From positions 96,542 through 160,541 of the forward strand of contig JACWEQ010000002.1 of assembly GCA_014653365.1 (NCBI GenBank): a stretch of 64,000 nucleotides of DNA. Reading direction: 5' to 3'. This DNA is from Pelagibacterales bacterium SAG-MED49 (GTDB lineage Bacteria > Pseudomonadota > Alphaproteobacteria > Pelagibacterales > Pelagibacteraceae). The position numbers and the translations under genes are program-made. Positions within the stretch are counted from its first letter, which is position 1. Each line of letters begins with the position of its first letter. The notes beneath the pieces were generated by a model. The model made no database searches and was not told the DNA's origin. It saw only the letters and a program-made list of their open reading frames with translations. Positions 1-8,771 of the stretch are shown in pieces.

Positions 1-1
1 A

Positions 2-130
2 AGAGAGGACAAAACAGTGAAGAATGGTTTAAATGTGTGGATTGTTTCAGATAATCTTTTAAGAGGTGCAGCATTAAATGCAGTTGAGATTGCTGAGACT
101 TTAATTAAAAATAATTTTTATGGAAAATAA
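2..130 (+). CDS. asd: Aspartate-semialdehyde dehydrogenase, C-terminal end (partial)
   Basis: The reading frame is open from the window edge and ends at TAA 128-130. It encodes about 42 residues containing VWIVSDNLLRGAALNAVEIAE, which matches the conserved C-terminus of aspartate-semialdehyde dehydrogenase. That enzyme makes aspartate semialdehyde from aspartyl phosphate for lysine, threonine and methionine synthesis. The catalytic cysteine and NADP-binding domain lie outside the window. The stop overlaps the sdhC start by 11 bases, so the two genes are probably co-transcribed. The family call rests on the tail only. Confidence 0.85.
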   Translation, partial: REDKTVKNGLNVWIVSDNLLRGAALNAVEIAETLIKNNFYGK

Positions 131-503
131 AAATCCTTTATCACCACATATTCAAATTTATAGATGGCATATTTCATCTTTAGTCTCTATTTCTCATAGA
201 ATAACTGGAATAATTAATATTGTTGCAATAACTCTAATTTGTATTTGGACTGCATCATTAATTCTTGGTGACACAAACTATGATTTTATAAATTCATTTT
301 TAACTTCAATTTTCGGAAAATTTATTGTTATTGGTTTAGCTTGGTCATTTAGTTTTCAAATATTAAGTGAAATTAGGCATTTGTTAATGGATATGGGTTA
401 CGGTTTTGAATTACAAACAACTCGTATCACAGGATTAGGTGTTATTTTTGGATCAATTTTGCTAACTATTTTAATTTATTTAATAGGTAAGAATTTTATT
501 TAA
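120..503 (+). CDS. sdhC: Succinate dehydrogenase cytochrome b556-type subunit SdhC
   Basis: This 127-residue membrane anchor of complex II has three predicted helices (about 29-49, 64-84 and 104-123). The SISHRITG motif (23-30) supplies the Ser and Arg that in E. coli SdhC (S27, R31) contact ubiquinone, and IRHLLMDMGYG (85-95) matches the end of helix II. The haem b ligand of E. coli SdhC (H84, seven residues before the His of the IRH motif) aligns with Q80 here, so that ligand is absent. It is first in sdhCDAB and overlaps the asd stop by 11 bases. Confidence 0.93.
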   Translation: MENKNPLSPHIQIYRWHISSLVSISHRITGIINIVAITLICIWTASLILGDTNYDFINSFLTSIFGKFIVIGLAWSFSFQILSEIRHLLMDMGYGFELQTTRITGLGVIFGSILLTILIYLIGKNFI

Positions 504-504
504 T

Positions 505-831
505 ATGAATTTAGCAACTAAAAAATGGATTTTTTTAAAAATCTCATCAATAATTTTATTACCTCTAATGGTTTGGTTTATTTTTAATTTTATTGCAATT
601 TACGATCAAAGTTATCAGGAGGTTTTAAAATTTTTTAGTAACTCAACCACTAAATTTTTATTTAGTTTGTTTATAATATTTGCATATTTTTTTTCATCTT
701 TAAGTATTAGTGAGGTTTTTGAGGACTATATTGACAATGATAAAATCAAAAATGTCGCAAACAGTCTATTATTTTTATCTGCTATAATAATTCCATTATT
801 AACAATTATATCTTTATTTAATCTAAATTAA
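505..831 (+). CDS. sdhD: Succinate dehydrogenase hydrophobic anchor SdhD, no haem ligand
   Basis: A 108-residue, three-helix protein between sdhC and sdhA. The EDYI motif (73-76) matches the TDYV motif of E. coli SdhD and keeps the quinone-site Tyr (Y75). The haem-ligating His, expected 11 residues before the Asp (E. coli H71), is F63. The whole protein contains no histidine and no cysteine, so it cannot supply a classical axial ligand. Assignment rests on position, size and the DYI motif; overall similarity of SdhD proteins is always low. Its stop overlaps the sdhA start by one base. Confidence 0.88.
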   Translation: MNLATKKWIFLKISSIILLPLMVWFIFNFIAIYDQSYQEVLKFFSNSTTKFLFSLFIIFAYFFSSLSISEVFEDYIDNDKIKNVANSLLFLSAIIIPLLTIISLFNLN

Positions 832-2606
832 TGAGTGCTTATAAAATTATAGACCATGAATATGACGTTGTAGTCCTAGGTGCTGGAGGATCAGGCCTTA
901 GAGCTGCTGTAGGTTTAAGCGAAGCCGGATTAAAAACCGCATGTATTTCAAAAGTTTTTCCAACAAGAAGTCATACCTCTGCTGCTCAAGGTGGAATTTC
1001 AGCTGCGTTAGGTAATATGGGAGAAGACGACTGGAGATGGCACATGTACGATACAGTAAAAGGTGCTGATTGGTTAGGAGATCAAGATAGTATCGAGTAT
1101 TTATGTAAAGAAGCACCTAAAGCAGTAATTGAGCTAGAAAAGTATGGTGTTCCATTTAGTAGAACAGACGAAGGAAAAATTTATCAAAGACCTTTTGGTG
1201 GAATGACAAAAAATTATGGAAATGGAATAGTTCAAAGAACTTGTGCAGCAGCTGATAGAACTGGTCATGCAATATTGCACACTCTTTATGGACAGGCTTT
1301 AAAACATAATACAGAATTTTTTATTGAATATTTTGCTTTAGATTTATTGATGAAAGATGGTGAGTGTAAAGGATTAATTGCTTGGAATTTAAATGATGGA
1401 ACAATTCATAGATTTAGAGCACATACAGTTATTATTGCAACAGGTGGATATGGAAAAGTATATTATTCAGCAACATCGGCTCATACGTGTACAGGTGATG
1501 GTAATGCAATGGTTTTAAGAGCCGGACTTCCATTACAAGATATGGAATTTGTTCAATTTCATCCAACTGGAATATACGGTCACGGCACTTTGATAACAGA
1601 AGGAGCTAGAGGTGAAGGTGGGTACCTTACAAATTCAAAAGGTGAGAGATTTATGGAAAGATATGCTCCTAACGCAAAAGATCTAGCATCAAGAGATGTT
1701 GTAAGTAGATCAATGTCTATTGAAATTAATGAAGGAAGAGGAGTTGGAAAAGATCAAGATCATGTTCATTTAAACTTAAGTCATTTAGATAAAGAAATTA
1801 TTGAGAGCAGATTGCCAGGTATTACTGATGCTGCAAGATTATTTGCAAATGTTGATGTTACTAAAGAACCAATTCCAGTTGTGCCGACTGTTCACTATAA
1901 TATGGGAGGTATTCCAACAAATTATAAAGGAGAAGTTTTAACAGTAAACGGCTCTGACAAAACTGTTCCTGGATTGATGGCAATCGGAGAGGCAGCATGT
2001 GTTTCTGTTCATGGAGCTAATAGATTAGGTTCTAATTCGTTAATTGATTTAGTTGTTTTTGGAAGAGCTGCTGCAAAAAGGGCTGCTGAGCTAGTAAAAC
2101 CAGGAACACCTCATGAAGAAATTGGAGAGACTGAAACTCAAAAATGTTTGGATAGGTTTGATAAACTTAGAAATGCTGAAGGTGAAAACAGTACAGCAGA
2201 TCTGAGACTTGCTATGCAAAAAACTATGCAAGCTAAATGTGCAGTTTTTAGAACTGAAAAAAATCTTAAAGAAGGAGTTGATGAGATTAGAAAAACATAT
2301 GATGGAATGGAATCTATTTCAGTCAAAGATAGATCTTTAGTGTTTAACACTGATTTAGTAGAAACTTTAGAATTTGATAATTTGATAAGACAAGCTGTAA
2401 CAACAGTAGACTCCGCATATCATAGAAAAGAAAGTAGAGGAGCTCATGCGAGAGACGATTATCCAAAAAGAGACGATGAAAAATTTATGCAACATACACT
2501 AGCTTGGTGTGATGGTAAAAATACTAAAATAAGTTATAGAGAAGTACATAAATCTACTTTAACTAACGAAGTACAATACTTCCCACCACAAGAAAGAGTT
2601 TATTAG
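831..2606 (+). CDS. sdhA: Succinate dehydrogenase flavoprotein subunit SdhA
   Basis: This 591-residue catalytic subunit oxidises succinate to fumarate on the cytoplasmic face of the membrane. It has an N-terminal FAD-binding GAGGSG motif (18-23), the SHTSAAQGG segment whose His (H48) carries covalent FAD, and an active-site region [11 protein letters not shown] with the conserved Arg. The C-terminus [19 protein letters not shown] is typical of the family. Length is normal. The ATG overlaps the sdhD stop, and the TAG shares its last base with the GTG of sdhB, indicating translational coupling. Confidence 0.98.
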   Translation: MSAYKIIDHEYDVVVLGAGGSGLRAAVGLSEAGLKTACISKVFPTRSHTSAAQGGISAALGNMGEDDWRWHMYDTVKGADWLGDQDSIEYLCKEAPKAVIELEKYGVPFSRTDEGKIYQRPFGGMTKNYGNGIVQRTCAAADRTGHAILHTLYGQALKHNTEFFIEYFALDLLMKDGECKGLIAWNLNDGTIHRFRAHTVIIATGGYGKVYYSATSAHTCTGDGNAMVLRAGLPLQDMEFVQFHPTGIYGHGTLITEGARGEGGYLTNSKGERFMERYAPNAKDLASRDVVSRSMSIEINEGRGVGKDQDHVHLNLSHLDKEIIESRLPGITDAARLFANVDVTKEPIPVVPTVHYNMGGIPTNYKGEVLTVNGSDKTVPGLMAIGEAACVSVHGANRLGSNSLIDLVVFGRAAAKRAAELVKPGTPHEEIGETETQKCLDRFDKLRNAEGENSTADLRLAMQKTMQAKCAVFRTEKNLKEGVDEIRKTYDGMESISVKDRSLVFNTDLVETLEFDNLIRQAVTTVDSAYHRKESRGAHARDDYPKRDDEKFMQHTLAWCDGKNTKISYREVHKSTLTNEVQYFPPQERVY

Positions 2607-3385
2607 TGGTTCAAATAAATTTACCTAAAAATTCTGAAGTAACTAAAGGTAAATATTATCAAGATAAAACTGGTTCAAAAAATATAAGAAAAGTTAATGT
2701 CTATAGATGGGATCCTTCTACGGAGGAAAATCCAAGATTAGATACTTATGAAGTAGATATGGATAATTGTCCCTCAAAAGTTTTAGATATTTTAAACAAA
2801 ATTAAAAATGAAATTGATCCAACGTTAGCTTACCGAAGATCATGTGCACATGGAGTTTGTGGATCTTGTGCTATGAACATGGGAGGAAAAAATGGCCTTG
2901 CTTGTACTACACCTCATGAAGAAATTGATGGTGATATAGATATTTATCCTTTGCCACACCTGAAAGTTAAGAGAGATTTAATTGGAGATTTAGATGGTCT
3001 TTACAAACAATATCAATCAATTGAACCATGGTTAAAAACTAATTCAAAAACAGAAAAAACAGAAATTATTCAGTCCAAAAAAGATCGTGCAAAGCTAGAT
3101 GGTGCATATGAATGTATAATGTGTGCTTGTTGTTCAACTTCGTGCCCAAGTTATTGGTGGAATGGTGATAAATACTTAGGTCCAGCAGTTTTGCTTCAAG
3201 CATATAGATGGATTGTCGATAGTAGAGATGATGAAAGAAAAGCTAGATTAAAGAAGGTTGCTGATGAATTAAAACTTTATAGATGTCATACTATTCTCAA
3301 CTGTACAAGTGCTTGTCCAAAAGGCTTGAATCCAGCAAAAGCAATAGCTGAAATTAAAAAAATGTTAGCAACTTCTAGTCTTTAA
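2606..3385 (+). CDS. sdhB: Succinate dehydrogenase iron-sulfur subunit SdhB
   Basis: This 259-residue electron-transfer subunit of complex II carries all three cluster motifs: the [2Fe-2S] set in CAHGVCGSC plus the later Cys of LACTTP, the [4Fe-4S] set [12 protein letters not shown], and the [3Fe-4S] set [12 protein letters not shown]. It starts with GTG, overlapping the sdhA TAG by one base. It closes the sdhCDAB operon. Its 3' end overlaps the convergent IclR gene by 11 bases, leaving no room for an intergenic terminator. Confidence 0.98.
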   Translation: MVQINLPKNSEVTKGKYYQDKTGSKNIRKVNVYRWDPSTEENPRLDTYEVDMDNCPSKVLDILNKIKNEIDPTLAYRRSCAHGVCGSCAMNMGGKNGLACTTPHEEIDGDIDIYPLPHLKVKRDLIGDLDGLYKQYQSIEPWLKTNSKTEKTEIIQSKKDRAKLDGAYECIMCACCSTSCPSYWWNGDKYLGPAVLLQAYRWIVDSRDDERKARLKKVADELKLYRCHTILNCTSACPKGLNPAKAIAEIKKMLATSSL

Positions 3386-4139
3386 ACAAAGCTTTCTTTA
3401 AATTTTTAGCTGCAGATAACATCACAGGATAAATTTTTCTTAAATCATCTATATTTTTTCTACTTTTTGCTGTGTGAGTAGATAAACAAAAGCATAATTC
3501 ATTTTTGGAATTTGTAATAGGCAAAGATATTCCAACCATTCCATTAAACCACTCCTCATCATCAAATGCATATCCTTGTTTATTGATTTTATTTAACTCT
3601 TTTTTAAATTTGTCAATATCTGTAATAGTATTTTTGGCAGATTTTGGAGTTTTAATATTATTAAATATTTCTAATGCATCTACTTTTTTAATAGATGATA
3701 GATATAGCTTTCCAGAAGCAGATGCATGCAATGGTAGATGGTCACCAGCTTCTAGATTAAGCTGCATAGGCCAATGAAATTCAATTCTGTCAAAATAAAC
3801 AAGCTTTGTTCCAATTGGGACTGACAAGCTGACAGTCTCTTTTATTTCTTCAGTAAGCTTTCTTAAATATGATCTTCTAAGTGTAAAGTTTGGTTCATAG
3901 GGCAAACTATGTAAAATTATATTTCTTATTTTTGGTCCTGGAATATATTTCTTTGAATTATCGGCAATTAGAAATCTCTCATCACATAAAGTTTCTATAT
4001 GTCGATAAACTGTTGCTAAGGGAATTTCTAATTTATGAGATATTTTTTTAGCAGTAAAATTATCTGGATCTAATAAAATTTCCTCCAGGATGTTTAATAT
4101 TCTTCTAGGTGAAGTCCTACTATTTATTTCACTCATCAA
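3375..4139 (-). CDS. IclR-family transcriptional regulator
   Basis: A 254-residue protein with an N-terminal winged helix-turn-helix (about 8-65, including [22 protein letters not shown]) followed by an IclR effector domain (about 80-250, including [15 protein letters not shown] and [16 protein letters not shown]). IclR proteins sense small organic acids or aromatics and usually control adjacent catabolic genes. It lies 19 bases downstream of mmsA on the same strand, so the two are likely one transcript, and the mmsA / Fe-ADH intergenic region is the natural target. The ligand cannot be read from sequence. Confidence 0.9.
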   Translation of the reverse strand: MMSEINSRTSPRRILNILEEILLDPDNFTAKKISHKLEIPLATVYRHIETLCDERFLIADNSKKYIPGPKIRNIILHSLPYEPNFTLRRSYLRKLTEEIKETVSLSVPIGTKLVYFDRIEFHWPMQLNLEAGDHLPLHASASGKLYLSSIKKVDALEIFNNIKTPKSAKNTITDIDKFKKELNKINKQGYAFDDEEWFNGMVGISLPITNSKNELCFCLSTHTAKSRKNIDDLRKIYPVMLSAAKNLKKALFKD

Positions 4140-4158
4140 CTCGAAATTTTACTAAAAA

Positions 4159-5652
4159 CTATGATAGAACTGGAATTGTAAATTCTGGACCACTATCATC
4201 TTCTGACCAAGTTACAGTTGCAGTTTTTAATTTAGTGTAAAATCTTACTCCTTCAGGTCCATGCATTGAATGATCCCCAAATAATGACCGTTTCCATCCC
4301 CCAAAGCTATGGTAAGCTACAGGCACAGGTATGGGAACGTTCACTCCTATCATTCCTATTTTTGCATTCTCAGTAAAGTGTTTTGCAATCATTCCACTTT
4401 TAGTAAATACGGCAGCTCCATTGCCTAATTCATGATCATTAACAAGCTTTAATGCATCCTCATAAGTATCAGTTGTCATCATACTCAGTACTGGACCAAA
4501 AATTTCTTCTTTATAAATTTTCATATCTGGCTTCACTTCATCAAAGATAGTAGGGCCTACAAAGTAACCATTTTCATAACCTTGTAGTTTCATATTTCTT
4601 CCATCTGAAAGTAGCTTTGCTCCCTCTTTTTCACCAGTATCAATATATCCCAATACTTTTTCATAGTGAGCTTTATTATTTAATGGACCAAAATCACTTT
4701 TTTCATCTGTGTATGGTCCTACATTTAGTTTCGAAGTTTCCTCTAATAATTTAGTTTTTAGGTTTTCTGCTGTCTTTTTTCCAACACACACTGCAACTGA
4801 AATAGCCATACATCTTTCACCAGCTGATCCAAAAGCAGAACCTATAATAGCATCAGTCGTCTTATTAACATCCGCATCAGGCATAACTACCATATGATTT
4901 TTAGCACCGCCAAGTGCTTGAACTCTTTTATTATTTTTTGTTCCAGTATGGTAAACATATTCTGCTATTGGAGTTGAGCCCACAAAACTAATTGCTTGAA
5001 CATCTTTGCTTTCTAATAAAGTATCAACAGACTCTTTATCACCATTTACCACATTTAAAACTCCAGGAGGCATTCCAGCTTCTATAGCTAATTCACCTAG
5101 TCTTATAGGACAGCTTGGATCTTTTTCTGATGGTTTAAGAACAAATGTATTTCCACAAGCTATAGCAACAGGATACATCCACATAGGTACCATTGCTGGG
5201 AAATTAAAAGGAGTTATCCCAGCACAAACCCCTAGCGGTTGTCTCATTGAATATGAATCTACATTAGTTCCAACACTAGCAGAGTGATCTCCTTTCAGCG
5301 AATCAGTTATTCCTGTAGCATACTCAACAACTTCAATTCCTCTTTGAATAGATCCTTTGGCGTCCGGTATAGTTTTACCATGCTGTTCTGAAACCATTAC
5401 AGCTAAATCTTCCATATTTTCAATTAATAAATCTTTGTACTTTGCAAGAATTCTTGATCTGTTTATTGGGGTAGTTTTTGACCATGATGTAAAAGCTTTT
5501 TTAGAACTTTCTATCGCTATCTCAACAGTATCTTTACTTGCTAATTCAACCTCTGCTATTTGTTCTCCTATCGCTGGATTAAAGATTGGACCTTTTCTTG
5601 ACTCGTTATCTGAATAAGTTTTTCCATCTATAAAATGACTTATTTTTTTCAT
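4159..5652 (-). CDS. mmsA: CoA-acylating (methyl)malonate-semialdehyde dehydrogenase (MmsA/DddC-like)
   Basis: This 497-residue aldehyde dehydrogenase has the MmsA-specific active-site segment GSAGERCMAIS with catalytic Cys, the substrate-path motif ICAGITPFNFPAMVPMWM, and a C-terminal FGGWKRSLFGDHSMHGPEGVRFYT. The family converts methylmalonate semialdehyde to propionyl-CoA, or malonate semialdehyde to acetyl-CoA, with NAD and CoA. DddC of DMSP catabolism belongs to the same family. A good Shine-Dalgarno (AAGGAG) precedes the ATG. It is divergent from an iron alcohol dehydrogenase, which could supply its semialdehyde substrate. The exact substrate is inferred. Confidence 0.92.
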   Translation of the reverse strand: MKKISHFIDGKTYSDNESRKGPIFNPAIGEQIAEVELASKDTVEIAIESSKKAFTSWSKTTPINRSRILAKYKDLLIENMEDLAVMVSEQHGKTIPDAKGSIQRGIEVVEYATGITDSLKGDHSASVGTNVDSYSMRQPLGVCAGITPFNFPAMVPMWMYPVAIACGNTFVLKPSEKDPSCPIRLGELAIEAGMPPGVLNVVNGDKESVDTLLESKDVQAISFVGSTPIAEYVYHTGTKNNKRVQALGGAKNHMVVMPDADVNKTTDAIIGSAFGSAGERCMAISVAVCVGKKTAENLKTKLLEETSKLNVGPYTDEKSDFGPLNNKAHYEKVLGYIDTGEKEGAKLLSDGRNMKLQGYENGYFVGPTIFDEVKPDMKIYKEEIFGPVLSMMTTDTYEDALKLVNDHELGNGAAVFTKSGMIAKHFTENAKIGMIGVNVPIPVPVAYHSFGGWKRSLFGDHSMHGPEGVRFYTKLKTATVTWSEDDSGPEFTIPVLS

Positions 5653-5816
5653 GGTACTCCTTTTATATTTATTTAAAAGTTACACTAGCTTTTTTTTCAT
5701 TTCAATCTCTTATTCCTTAAATGAGAAAAATATTATCAATTAGATGATTTCAGCTGTTGACTCCTTAATTTACATAAGTTTAGATCAGGCTTAAAAAATT
5801 AAAATGAAAGATAGTT
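5653..5816. promoter_or_regulatory. Divergent control region between mmsA and Fe-ADH
   Basis: This 164-base AT-rich region separates the divergent mmsA and alcohol dehydrogenase genes and is among the longest non-coding stretches in the window. It contains a credible sigma-70 promoter for the plus strand (annotated separately) and the mmsA ribosome site. An imperfect 11-mer palindrome, ATCAATTAGAT (5735-5745), is a possible operator for the adjacent IclR regulator. That role is inference from position only, since imperfect AT-rich palindromes are common here. Confidence 0.4.
5757..5785 (+). promoter_or_regulatory. Candidate sigma-70 promoter for Fe-ADH/TRAP operon
   Basis: TTGACT (5757-5762), a 17-base spacer and TTAGAT (5780-5785) match the -35/-10 consensus well. 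The predicted start near 5792 gives a leader of about 25 bases to the TTG codon at 5817. Confidence 0.5.
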
Positions 5817-6998
5817 TTGATTAAAAGAGACAACGTACGAGTTTGTGTGCCAAGATATTTGCAAATTGGCAAAGGTAGCTTAAATGAATTACCTGAAATT
5901 ATAAATATTCTAGGGTCAATAAAATCATTATTAATTGTAACGGATAAACAAATGGTATCATTTGGTTATGTTAAAAAATTACAAGAAGTTTTAACTAAAG
6001 CAGGATTAAAATCAGATGTTTTTGATGACACGGTACCCGATCCAACAGATACAGTCGTTTTAAATGGTATTAAATTCTTAGAAAAATGCAAAAATGATGC
6101 TGTCATAGGGTTTGGTGGAGGTAGTCCAATAGATACAGCTAAAGCGATTGCTGCGATGGCTAAATATAGTAAAAATATTCAAGATTATAAACCACCTTCA
6201 ATGTTTGATAAAAAAGGTTTACCAATCATTGCAATACCCACAACAGCTGGAACAGGTTCAGAGGTAACGCATCATGCAGTGATTATAGATTCTAATAATA
6301 ATGAGAAAATTTCTTGCAGAGGCGAAGGGTTTGTTCCAATTTGTGCTATTGTTGACTATGAATTAACTTTAACAAAACCTAGAAGATTAACAATTGATAG
6401 TGCAATTGATACTTTAACGCATGGAATAGAAGCATATGTAAGTAAAAAAGCTACACTATTTTCGGATAGAATGGCACTAGATACAATAAGACTTGTTTCA
6501 CAAAATATTTACGCCGTTGATAAAGACCCAAAAGATTTAAAAGCAAGAGAAGGACTAATGTTAGCAGCTACATTGGGTGGTTTGGCATTTTCAAATGCAT
6601 CTATTTGCTTGGTGCATGGAATGAGTAGGCCTTTAGGAAGTAATTTTAAAGTTCCACATGGCCTAAGTAATGCAATGCTATTGCCAACTATAACTGAATT
6701 TTCAATAGAGCATGCAAAGAGTAGATATGCTGACTGTAGTCGGGCAGGTAATTTTGCACATCCTGAGGATTCTGATGATGTAGCATGTGATAAATTAATT
6801 AAAGGTCTTTATAAAATTAATAATGATTTTGAAGTTCCATCAATGCTTAATTTTGGAATTAATCAAAAAAATTTTGAGGAAGAGTTAGAAAATATGGCAA
6901 CTGATGCAGAAAATTCAGGAGCACCAAACCTCAATCCAAGAGTGCCTTCTGTAAACGAGATGGTAGATCTTTACGGACAAGCATGGAGAGCATTTTAG
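5817..6998 (+). CDS. Iron-containing alcohol dehydrogenase (DddB-like candidate)
   Basis: This 393-residue group III (Fe-dependent) alcohol dehydrogenase has the NAD-binding GGGSPIDTAKAIA, the metal-binding DSAIDTLTHGIEAY (Asp and His) and VHGMSRPLGSNFKVPHG (two His). The start is taken as TTG 5817. An in-frame stop lies at 5805-5807, the nearby ATG at 5804 is out of frame and stops within a few codons, and no in-frame ATG occurs until 5952, inside the conserved domain. Group III members oxidise diverse hydroxy acids, diols and alcohols. Pairing with an MmsA-type enzyme suggests a 3-hydroxyacid substrate such as 3-hydroxypropionate. That is inference. Confidence 0.88.
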   Translation: MIKRDNVRVCVPRYLQIGKGSLNELPEIINILGSIKSLLIVTDKQMVSFGYVKKLQEVLTKAGLKSDVFDDTVPDPTDTVVLNGIKFLEKCKNDAVIGFGGGSPIDTAKAIAAMAKYSKNIQDYKPPSMFDKKGLPIIAIPTTAGTGSEVTHHAVIIDSNNNEKISCRGEGFVPICAIVDYELTLTKPRRLTIDSAIDTLTHGIEAYVSKKATLFSDRMALDTIRLVSQNIYAVDKDPKDLKAREGLMLAATLGGLAFSNASICLVHGMSRPLGSNFKVPHGLSNAMLLPTITEFSIEHAKSRYADCSRAGNFAHPEDSDDVACDKLIKGLYKINNDFEVPSMLNFGINQKNFEEELENMATDAENSGAPNLNPRVPSVNEMVDLYGQAWRAF

Positions 6999-7001
6999 TA
7001 T

Positions 7002-7034
7002 GAGTTGGAAATGTTCTTCTTTAAAAAACAACTC
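7002..7034 (+). other. Hairpin in the leader of the TRAP binding-protein gene
   Basis: GAGTTG (7002-7007) and CAACTC (7029-7034) form a perfect six-base stem 23 bases upstream of the dctP ATG. It could protect the 5' end of the message for the abundant binding protein, or be chance. It overlaps the 19-codon extension that the ORF track gives dctP, which is unlikely to be translated. Confidence 0.3.
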
Positions 7035-7056
7035 TAAACAAAACGAGAGGGGTATA

Positions 7057-8121
7057 ATGAAAAAACTAATAAAAACATCATTTAGTATTTTTGCTGCCTT
7101 TGCTATTGTGTTTACTTTTTCACTTCAGCAGGTTAATGCAGCAGAAAAAATTAGATGGAAAGTGCAATCCACTTTCAACACTGGTTGGCCAGCATTAGGT
7201 GATCCTGTTGCACGTCTTTCAGACACTTTAGATAGAGCTACAGATGGAAGAATAAAACTAAAGGTTTACGAGCCTGGAAAAATTCTTCCTCCGCTAGAGA
7301 TTTCACCATCAATAAGTAAAGGTGACTTACCTGCGGCTTACAACTATATGGCTTATGACCAAGGAAGAATTCCAGCAGCTGTTTTATTTGCAGCGGTACC
7401 GTTTGGAATGGAACCATGGGAATATGCTGCATGGTGGTTTGAAGGAGAAGGTTCAAAATTAGCAAATGAAATCTACAACAAACAAAATATTCAAGTTTTG
7501 TTATGTAGTACGATTGGACCTGAAACTGCTGGCTGGTATAGAAACCCAATTACAAGTTTAGATGATCTTAAAGGTTTAAAAATTCGTTTCTCAGGTTTAG
7601 GAGGAATGGTTTTAAATGAAATCGGAGCATCTGCTACATTAATGGCTGGTGGTGAAATCTTTGCTGCTTTAGAAAAAGGAACTCTAGATGCAACAGAATA
7701 TTCAATGCCTGCAATTGATGAAGTTCTTGGTTTTCACAAAATTACTAAGTTCAACTTGTTTCCAGGTTGGCACCAAGTATCAACATCTACTCACTTCATG
7801 ATCAATTTAGATTTATGGAAAAAAATGGGTGCAGCTGACCAAGCTTTATTCGAAATGGCTTGTACAGCAGCAGCTATGAGAGCAATTACAACTGGAGAAT
7901 TTTTACAAGGTAAACAAATCGCAAGTTTTCCTTCTAAAGGCGTAACAGCTGCTAGACTGCCTGATAGCGTATTGAGAGAACTACAAAAAGTTAGTGCAAG
8001 AGTTATGGATGAACAATCTGCAAAAGATGCTGACTTTAAAAAAGTTTGGAATTCTCAACAAGCATTCATGAAAGAGTATGATGTTTGGCAAAAATGGGGA
8101 TATTTACCAAGAAACTTTTAG
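7057..8121 (+). CDS. dctP: TRAP transporter substrate-binding protein (DctP family)
   Basis: The 354-residue product starts with a clear Sec signal peptide (MKKLIKTSFSIFAAFAIVFTF, cleavage near VNA-AEK) and continues as a DctP-type periplasmic solute receptor, including the GPETAGWYRNPITSLDDLKGLKIRF segment with the carboxylate-binding Arg region. The start at 7057 is preferred over 7000 because GAGAGGGG sits just upstream and the signal peptide begins there. TRAP receptors of this type bind organic acids; the ligand is unknown. The gene lies 58 bases after Fe-ADH, so substrate uptake and oxidation are probably co-regulated. Confidence 0.93.
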   Translation: MKKLIKTSFSIFAAFAIVFTFSLQQVNAAEKIRWKVQSTFNTGWPALGDPVARLSDTLDRATDGRIKLKVYEPGKILPPLEISPSISKGDLPAAYNYMAYDQGRIPAAVLFAAVPFGMEPWEYAAWWFEGEGSKLANEIYNKQNIQVLLCSTIGPETAGWYRNPITSLDDLKGLKIRFSGLGGMVLNEIGASATLMAGGEIFAALEKGTLDATEYSMPAIDEVLGFHKITKFNLFPGWHQVSTSTHFMINLDLWKKMGAADQALFEMACTAAAMRAITTGEFLQGKQIASFPSKGVTAARLPDSVLRELQKVSARVMDEQSAKDADFKKVWNSQQAFMKEYDVWQKWGYLPRNF

Positions 8122-8154
8122 TATTTAATACTTAAAAAGTTGATTATAATAATA

Positions 8155-8188
8155 AAAGCGGCCGGTTTCACCGGCTGCTTTTGTTTTT
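8155..8188 (+). terminator. GC-rich hairpin with U-tract between dctP and dctQ
   Basis: AAAGCGGCCGG (8155-8165) pairs with CCGGCTGCTTT (8171-8181) over 11 bases with one G-U wobble and a five-base loop, followed by TGTTTTT. It is by far the most GC-rich intergenic element in the window. Because dctQ starts only 13 bases later, it probably acts as a partial terminator or 3' mRNA stabiliser, giving more binding protein than membrane subunits. Confidence 0.85.
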
Positions 8189-8201
8189 AAAGAAAAAAAA
8201 T

Positions 8202-8771
8202 ATGTCTAAAGATTTTATAGAAGTGGAAAGTGCTCTTGATAAAAAGCTTCAACTTAGGCATTTACCTATCACAAAGACAATAGACAACTTTGTTTTAAGA
8301 GTTGGTGAAATTTTTAATTGGTTGTGGGTAGCTTTAGTAGCAGTAATTATTCTTAATGTAGTTTTAAGATATGTTTTTAAAAATGGAATGATTGAACTAG
8401 AAGAATTACAATGGCACTTATACAGTATTGGATGGTTAGTTGGTTTATCTTCAACATATATAGTGGATTCACATGTTAGAGTTGATGTCTTAAGCGAAAG
8501 ATTAGATTATAGAAAAAAATTATGGTTTGAGTTGTTTGGTATTATTATATTGTTTTTACCGTTCGTAATTTTAGTACTTTATTATGCGGTTCCATTTTTT
8601 GAATTATCATGGACTACAAATGAAAGATCAACCTCTGCAAATGGTTTACCTGCAAGATGGTTTGTTAAAGGGTTCTTGGTAATAAGTTTTTTTCTTTTAT
8701 TAATCTCTGGCCTATCCAGAATTACAAGAGTAATCGCAACACTTAGATATGGACTGGAAACTAACAAATGA
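8202..8771 (+). CDS. dctQ: TRAP transporter small membrane subunit (DctQ family)
   Basis: This 189-residue protein has four predicted transmembrane helices (roughly 40-60, 75-95, 115-135 and 160-180) and the DctQ hallmark LEELQWHLYSIGWLVGLSSTYIVDSHVRVDVL. ATG 8202 is chosen; the ORF-track start (TTG 8181) lies inside the 3' arm of the terminator hairpin. With DctM it forms the membrane complex that imports the DctP ligand using the sodium gradient. It overlaps dctM by four bases (ATGA). Confidence 0.92.
   Translation: MSKDFIEVESALDKKLQLRHLPITKTIDNFVLRVGEIFNWLWVALVAVIILNVVLRYVFKNGMIELEELQWHLYSIGWLVGLSSTYIVDSHVRVDVLSERLDYRKKLWFELFGIIILFLPFVILVLYYAVPFFELSWTTNERSTSANGLPARWFVKGFLVISFFLLLISGLSRITRVIATLRYGLETNK

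Noticed and set aside
898-1116. Antisense ORFs inside sdhA, sucA, RND and other genes in the track
   Set aside because: They lie inside well-conserved genes, have no recognisable motifs or ribosome sites and follow the codon pattern of the real gene.
5804-5824. ATG 5804 as start of the Fe-ADH gene
   Set aside because: It is out of frame and reaches a stop after six codons; the in-frame start is TTG 5817.
7000-7056. ORF-track start of dctP at 7000, adding 19 residues
   Set aside because: The extension lacks a ribosome site and would place hydrophilic residues before a standard signal peptide. ATG 7057 has GAGAGGGG upstream.
8181-8201. ORF-track TTG start of dctQ at 8181
   Set aside because: It lies in the 3' arm of the terminator hairpin; ATG 8202 in the same frame is better.
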